Source: DASUFP01 sp036274495
GTDB taxonomy: Bacteria; Bacteroidota; Bacteroidia; AKYH767-A; OLB10
DNA: 10,915 nucleotides
Direction of reading: 5' to 3'
Assembly: GCA_036274495.1 (NCBI GenBank)
Contig: DASUFP010000098.1
Coordinates: 1-10,915, forward strand
Below are positions 1 to 5,100 of the stretch, in pieces. The stretch's first letter is position 1, and each line of letters begins with the position of its first letter. The translations under genes and the position numbers were made by a program. Under the pieces are notes generated by a model. It ran no database searches and was not told the DNA's origin. It was given only the letters and a program-made list of their open reading frames with translations.

Positions 1-111
1 ATTTTCAATTAAAATATGTGTTATCACTTTGATTATAAGATATTTAACAAAAGAAGACCCGGGTGTTACAAGCTTTTTATCAACATCAGGAAATTTGACT
101 CTTCCCCACAT
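1..111 (-). CDS. Possible 5' end of a divergent gene, cut by the window edge
   Basis: On the minus strand an ATG at 111-109 opens a frame that stays free of stops for 37 codons to the left edge. The translation begins MWGRVKFPDVDKK and becomes hydrophobic near residues 22-35 (segment YLIIKVITHILI). I do not recognise a family. The supporting context is a minus-strand -7 box (TAGATTTG read on that strand, positions 154-147) about 35 bp upstream of the ATG, back to back with the putative atpD promoter. Against it: 37 open codons can occur by chance in A/T-rich DNA, one plus-strand frame is also open across the same stretch, and no ribosome binding site is visible, although that is normal in Bacteroidota. 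Treat it as a candidate only. Confidence 0.25.
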   Translation of the reverse strand, partial: MWGRVKFPDVDKKLVTPGSSFVKYLIIKVITHILIEN

Positions 112-132
112 GGAATTCACAGGAATTAGTCA

Positions 133-154
133 TACTTTTGCGCTCGCAAATCTA
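133..154. promoter_or_regulatory. Back-to-back divergent -7 promoter boxes upstream of atpD
   Basis: TACTTTTG at 133-140 on the plus strand fits the Bacteroidota -7 consensus TAnnTTTG and lies 39 bp before the atpD start. On the minus strand TAGATTTG occupies 154-147. The two boxes are separated by only six bases (141-146), and their inner halves form an inverted repeat, TTTGCG / CGCAAA, with a 2-bp spacer. A clear -33 TTTG is not visible at 19-21 bp for either direction; ATGG at 110-113 is a weak candidate for the plus strand. The plus-strand box is a reasonable atpD promoter. The minus-strand one depends on the partial gene at 1-111 being real. Confidence 0.45.
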
Positions 155-179
155 AAAATTCCACACTATACATTCAGAC

Positions 180-1691
180 ATGAATAAATCAGGAAAGATA
201 GTACAGGTAATCGGCCCTGTAGTAGACGTAAGTTTTGATCAGGAGGGCAGTACGCTCCCGAACATTCTGGACGCCATGGTTATCACACGCGATAACGGCC
301 AGCGGGTAATTCTGGAGTGCCAACAGCATATTGGTGAAGACACCGTGCGGGCAATTGCCATGGATTCAACCGACGGATTAGTGCGCGGAATGGAAGTAAA
401 AACTACCGGAATGCCTATTCAGATGCCCTCAGGAGAAGCTATCAAAGGACGTTTATTTAATGTTGTAGGCGAGGCAATTGACGGTATTGGTCCTGTTGAA
501 ATCAAAAACGGCACCGGATTACCTATTCACCGTGCAGCTCCGAAGTTTGAAGAATTATCCACAGAATCACAGGTTTTGTACACCGGTATTAAGGTAATCG
601 ATCTTATTGAGCCTTACTCCAAAGGGGGTAAAATTGGTTTGTTCGGTGGTGCCGGAGTAGGCAAAACCGTACTTATCATGGAACTGGTAAACAATATTGC
701 AAAAGCCTATTCAGGTCTTTCTGTTTTTGCAGGAGTTGGTGAGCGTACCCGTGAAGGGAATGACCTTTTGAGGGAGTTTCTTGAGTCGGGCGTAATCAAT
801 TATGGCGACGCTTTCAAACATTCTATGGAAGCAGGAGGCTGGGATTTGTCGAATATTGACCACAAAAAACTGGAAGACTCAAAGGCAACACTGGTATTCG
901 GACAAATGAATGAGCCTCCCGGAGCACGTGCCCGCGTTGCCCTTTCGGGACTTACCATTGCCGAATACTTCCGTGATGGTGATGAGCAATCCGGAGGAAG
1001 AGATATTCTGTTCTTTATCGATAACATTTTCCGATTCACCCAGGCAGGATCTGAAGTATCAGCACTTCTTGGAAGGATGCCTTCAGCAGTAGGTTATCAG
1101 CCGACGCTGGCTACCGAAATGGGCGCTATGCAGGAACGCATTACCTCTACCAAGCGCGGATCCATCACATCTGTACAGGCGGTATATGTACCTGCCGATG
1201 ACCTTACCGATCCTGCACCTGCCACTACTTTTGCTCACCTTGACGCGACTACGGTATTGAGCCGGAAAATTGCAGAGCTGGGTATATATCCTGCCGTTGA
1301 TCCGCTGGATTCAACTTCAAGAATTCTTTCACCTGCCGTAGTAGGTGACGAACACTACCGAACTGCACAACGCGTAAAAGAAATCCTTCAGCGTTACAAG
1401 GAGCTTCAGGATATCATTGCCATTCTCGGTATGGACGAATTGTCGGATGAAGACAAACTCGTTGTACACCGTGCCCGTCGTGTGCAGCGATTCCTTTCTC
1501 AACCCTTCTTTGTTGCTGAACAGTTTACAGGACTTAAAGGTGTACTGGTTCCAATCGAAGAAACGATTAAAGGATTTAACATGATTCTTGATGGTCAGGT
1601 AGATGAATACCCCGAAGCCGCTTTCAACCTGGTGGGTACCATTGATGACGCCATCGAAAAAGGCAAAAAACTGCTTGCCGAGTCTAACTAA
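180..1691 (+). CDS. atpD: F-type ATP synthase F1 subunit beta
   Basis: This is the catalytic beta subunit of F1, which makes ATP from ADP and phosphate at the cytoplasmic face of the inner membrane using rotation driven by the ion gradient. The 503 residues show every landmark: Walker A GGAGVGKT (156-163), GERTREGND with the catalytic glutamate (about 188), Walker B ILFFIDN (276-282), GRMPSAVGYQPTL (298-310), the ATP synthase signature PAVDPLDSTS (371-380), and a DELSDED form of the DELSEED lever loop. The protein is longer than the roughly 460-residue proteobacterial form, mainly through an insert at about 204-236 (NYGDAFKHSMEAGGWDLS region), which is typical of Bacteroidota. The ATG at 180 matches the family N-terminus (MNKSGKIVQVIGPVVDV); no Shine-Dalgarno precedes it. 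It is followed by atpC 63 bp downstream. The other ATP synthase genes are not in the window, consistent with atpDC being a separate locus in many Bacteroidota. Confidence 0.98.
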   Translation: MNKSGKIVQVIGPVVDVSFDQEGSTLPNILDAMVITRDNGQRVILECQQHIGEDTVRAIAMDSTDGLVRGMEVKTTGMPIQMPSGEAIKGRLFNVVGEAIDGIGPVEIKNGTGLPIHRAAPKFEELSTESQVLYTGIKVIDLIEPYSKGGKIGLFGGAGVGKTVLIMELVNNIAKAYSGLSVFAGVGERTREGNDLLREFLESGVINYGDAFKHSMEAGGWDLSNIDHKKLEDSKATLVFGQMNEPPGARARVALSGLTIAEYFRDGDEQSGGRDILFFIDNIFRFTQAGSEVSALLGRMPSAVGYQPTLATEMGAMQERITSTKRGSITSVQAVYVPADDLTDPAPATTFAHLDATTVLSRKIAELGIYPAVDPLDSTSRILSPAVVGDEHYRTAQRVKEILQRYKELQDIIAILGMDELSDEDKLVVHRARRVQRFLSQPFFVAEQFTGLKGVLVPIEETIKGFNMILDGQVDEYPEAAFNLVGTIDDAIEKGKKLLAESN

Positions 1692-1706
1692 GGCTGTAAC
1701 TTAAAA

Positions 1707-1735
1707 TTGCAGTCAGGGTGATCTGATTGCTGCAA
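1707..1735 (+). promoter_or_regulatory. Stem-loop in the atpD-atpC intergenic region
   Basis: TTGCAG (1707-1712) pairs with CTGCAA (1730-1735), and the adjoining TCAG (1713-1716) pairs with CTGA (1723-1726), closing a six-base loop. A three-base bulge TTG (1727-1729) sits on the right arm. No T-run follows, so it is not a typical intrinsic terminator. Its position between the genes for a 3-copy and a 1-copy subunit suggests a role in mRNA processing, stability or atpC translation, but that is inference. Confidence 0.4.
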
Positions 1736-1746
1736 ACTCAACTTTA

Positions 1747-1753
1747 AAGGAAG
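1747..1753 (+). promoter_or_regulatory. Shine-Dalgarno-like sequence before atpC
   Basis: AAGGAAG lies immediately before the atpC ATG at 1755, with only 3 bases between the AGGA core and the start codon. It is the only purine-rich SD-like site noticed before a gene in this window. The spacing is short for an efficient site, and SD use is weak in Bacteroidota generally, so its contribution is uncertain. Confidence 0.35.
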
Positions 1754-1754
1754 C

Positions 1755-1994
1755 ATGTATCTAGAAATAATTACCCCGGACAAGAAAGTCTTTTCAGGCG
1801 AAGTAACTTCTGTTACCGTACCCGGAACCGGAGGCCAGTTTCAAATGCTGAACAATCACGCGCCTATCATCTCTTCGCTGATAAACGGAGTTGTTAAAGT
1901 GAAAACTGCAACGGGGTCTCACACGTTCGACGTTAAAGGCGGAGTAGTTGAAATGCTTAAAAATAAAGTAACCGTTTTGGCCGAATCGGTCTGA
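1755..1994 (+). CDS. atpC: F-type ATP synthase F1 subunit epsilon, short form
   Basis: The epsilon subunit sits on the central stalk with gamma and couples F1 to the c-ring. The 79 residues align with the N-terminal beta-sandwich of the family: the opening MYLEIITPDKKVFSGEV, the VPGTGGQFQMLNNHAPIIS motif at about 22-40, and the closing KGGVVEMLKNKVTVLAE. Proteobacterial epsilon is about 130-140 residues and carries a C-terminal two-helix hairpin that can inhibit ATP hydrolysis. That hairpin is absent here: the frame stops right after the sandwich, and a terminator follows. Short epsilons are common in Bacteroidota, so this looks native and not a truncation. It lies 63 bp after atpD on the same strand and is almost certainly co-transcribed with it. 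No promoter of its own was seen. Confidence 0.95.
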   Translation: MYLEIITPDKKVFSGEVTSVTVPGTGGQFQMLNNHAPIISSLINGVVKVKTATGSHTFDVKGGVVEMLKNKVTVLAESV

Positions 1995-2014
1995 TATTTT
2001 TACCTGTTTTATTA

Positions 2015-2044
2015 AAAAAGCACTGCTGAAAGGCAGTGCTTTTT
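2015..2044 (+). terminator. Intrinsic terminator after atpC
   Basis: GCACTGC (2020-2026) pairs perfectly with GCAGTGC (2033-2039) around the six-base loop TGAAAG. Five A residues before the stem pair with five T residues after it (2040-2044), extending the stem to 12 bp. It starts 20 bp after the atpC stop codon. Because the A-run becomes a T-run on the other strand, the element could also terminate minus-strand transcription, though no minus-strand gene ends here. Confidence 0.85.
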
Positions 2045-2127
2045 GCATTGCACACTGTTCATTTAGTGACAGTGGAACTGCTTTCTGCAAATAAACTGTT
2101 ACTTTGACCATGTATTAGCTGTTGGTG

Positions 2128-2137
2128 GTACATGTAC
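2128..2137. repeat. 10-bp perfect palindrome upstream of the large secreted protein
   Basis: GTACATGTAC is a perfect palindrome ending 17 bp before the -7 box at 2155, so it would cover the place where a -33 element is expected. It could be an operator, or chance in a 190-bp intergenic region. No second copy was noticed in the window. Confidence 0.25.
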
Positions 2138-2154
2138 AGCCTGATAATTTTTTG

Positions 2155-2162
2155 TATATTTG
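2155..2162 (+). promoter_or_regulatory. -7 promoter box for the large secreted protein
   Basis: TATATTTG matches the Bacteroidota TAnnTTTG consensus and ends 22 bp before the ATG at 2185, leaving a plausible short leader. No good TTTG stands 19-21 bp upstream; the nearest TTG (2122-2124) is about 30 bp away. With the terminator at 2015-2044, this makes the downstream gene an independent transcription unit. Confidence 0.5.
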
Positions 2163-2184
2163 ATTTTGAACCTCCCCGACATTG

Positions 2185-5100
2185 ATGTATCAGCTTCATA
2201 TCCGGAAACCAAATCTGTGGAAAGCGCTTCCGGCAACCCTATTGCTGATGCTGGTTTATACAGGAGCTTTTTCTACTCACCTTATGGGAGGAAGCATGAC
2301 CTATACCTACTCCGGTTCAGGAGGCGGTATGGACAATTACCACGTAACTTTAAAAATCTACAGGTACTGTGATGCCAGCGGAGGAGGCACAGCCCCACTC
2401 GATTTTTCGATGCTGTTGGGAATATATACACAGGACCCGCTCAATCCGAATAACGACAAAGTTTGGTATACAACGGAAAACCTGACCCTTACCAGCAGTC
2501 AGTTTATTACCCCTCCTGCTGCAGGACCTACTTGCAATTTCAGTACTACTGTTTGTGTCGAGGAGGGCATATTTGAAGCGGACATCTCCTTGCCACCCGG
2601 TTCGGGAGGATACCACCTGATGGTAGAACGGTGCTGCAGGAACGGAAATATTGTCAATTTGAGTACCCCCGGCAGCATAGGCATGACCTATAGCTGTTTT
2701 ATTCCTCCGGCGCCGATCCTTAATTCATCTCCCCAATTCAGCGACCTTCCCGTTCCATACATGTGTGCGGGTGATACCATTTCAATTGTAAACAACGCTG
2801 TTGATCCGGATGGCGATTCGCTTGTTTACGCTTTTGTAACTCCCTACAGTGGCTACTCCTCCTCAGGAAATCCAATACCTGACCCGCAAATCGACAACAA
2901 TCCTTACACGTTTCCAATACCACCGGTCCTCTATAACCCCGGCTACTCCATGGCTGCTCCATTCGGACCGGGCGGTTATAGTTCAATTGATCCCGTTACC
3001 GGACTCACCAATTACATGATTCCAAACCAGGGATTTTATGTTGTTGCCATCGAAATCCGTGAATACAGAAACGGTCAGCTTATTGCAACCATCAGACGTG
3101 ATCTGCAGCTGATCGCCATCACATGTCCGCCAAATACTATCCCCGCTCTTTCAAATGCCAATGGCAGCGGGACTACCAATTACACAATTACCGAAGGACA
3201 AACCATTTGTTTTCCTGTCACATTCACCGATCCTAACGGCGATAGCCTATACCTCACTGCATCAGGTCCCATTTTTAATAGTGCGGTCGTAAATCCTCCG
3301 GCAACACTTGCAACGGCTTCGGGTGATAACATCGTTACATCACAATTTTGCTGGAGCACCGATTGCGGCCAGGCGAATTCCAGTCCTTATCAGTTTACTG
3401 TATCTGTAACCGATAACGGCTGCCCGCCAAAAATTAAAAATGTGATTTACTCCATTAAGGTAAATCCGGCAACAGGGCCTCCGCAAGCTGCCGTGAGCAT
3501 CATGCAGGATCCGCCGGGACCTGTTTGCACAGGCACTCTGGTTAACTTTACGGCATTGCCAACTTTCGGAGGAACCAATCCTGTTTTTCAGTGGCAACTA
3601 AATGGCATGAACGTAGGATCGAACAGCTCCACCTGGTCGAGCAGCACGTTGAACAACGGGGATGTTATAACGGTAAGTCTTCTTTCAAATTCTACATGTG
3701 TTGTATCGAACAACGCGGTCTCTCCTCCTCTTGTAATGGTTGTAAATCCATTTGCAGCGCCGTCGGTTACCATAGCTGCTGCACCACCTGGACCTATTTG
3801 TTCAGGAACACCGGTGAACTTTACCGCACTTCCGGTAAATCCCGGACCGACTCCCGTTTACCAATGGACTGTGAACGGCATAAACGCAGGATCAAACAGC
3901 ACAATGTTCAGCAGCAGCACACTCTCTGCCGGCAATCAGGTCGGAGTATCATTAACTGCAAATGCCGCTTGTCCTGCTGCCAGTTCCAACACCATCACCA
4001 TGGATGTAAGCCCGGTAGTCACCCCATCTGTCACAATAGTTTCGAGCACCTCCAGTGCAATATGCCCCGGCGAGAGCGTAACATTTACGGCATATCCACT
4101 CAACGGAGGTACCAACCCGGTTTATCAATGGCAGGTAAATGGTGTGAATGCAGGTGCCGGCACTAATTCATTTTCATCGTCAACGCTGAACAACGGTGAT
4201 GTAATTACTGTTATTCTTACCTCTTCCGAAATTTGTGTCAGCACTCCAACAGCTGTTTCCAACCAGATTGCAATAACAGTTACAGCGCCATCAGCCCCTA
4301 CAGTAAGTATTGCGGTAAACCCTGCAGGTCCTATCTGTGCTGCCGACAATGTGATATTTACTGCTACTACTACCTTGGGCGGCGCCTCCCCTTCCTATCA
4401 ATGGAAAGTAAACGGAATCAATACCGGACCCAACAGTCCGACATTTGCAACAGCTTCGCTGGCTAACGGTGATCAGGTAAGTGTAGTACTTACATCGTCC
4501 CTTGGATGTGCAGTACCCGCTACTGCCAACAGCAATGTTATAGTAATGACAGTTAATCCGGTTATTGCCGCCTCTGTAGCAATCTCCATGAACCCTGCAG
4601 GTGCGGTGTGCCCCGGCACTCCGGTAACTTTTACTGCATTGGCAGTTAATGGTGGTACCTCCCCATCCTATCAATGGCAGGTGAATGGGGCTAATTCGGG
4701 TACCAATTCATCCACTTTTACCACTTCATCACTTACCAACGGAAATATTATTCGTGTTATAATGACTTCTAACGGTGTGTGCGTATCCCCTGTAACGTCC
4801 ACCTCAAACCAACTTGTTGCTTCTGTTCTGCCGGCGATAGTACCGTCAGTAACCATTTCGCAGCCGATTGCCTGGCCGGTTTGCCAGGGAACACCTGTGA
4901 CTTTTACCGCAGCAGGAGTTAACACCGGACCCTCGCCTGTTTATCAGTGGTATGTAAACGGCACGCCTACAGGGACCAACGCTGTTGCCTTCACCACTGC
5001 GTCACTGGCAAACGGCGATAATGTTACTGTTCAAATGACCTCAAATGCCGTATGTCCGACACCTGCTACAGTAACATCAAATGTTATTGTCGCAGGCATT

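Noticed and set aside
2..187. Plus-strand frame open from the left edge into the atpD start (about 61 codons)
   Set aside because: It contains the likely atpD promoter, has no recognisable protein motif, overlaps the atpD start out of frame, and its composition looks like A/T-rich noncoding DNA.
800..1092. Short frames on both strands inside atpD
   Set aside because: They overlap the highly conserved catalytic part of atpD and have no supporting start signals.
3591..4166. 191-codon plus-strand frame overlapping repeats 1-3
   Set aside because: Out-of-frame shadow of the large secreted protein. Cys-, His- and Arg-rich low-complexity translation with no domain, while the main frame is fully intact.
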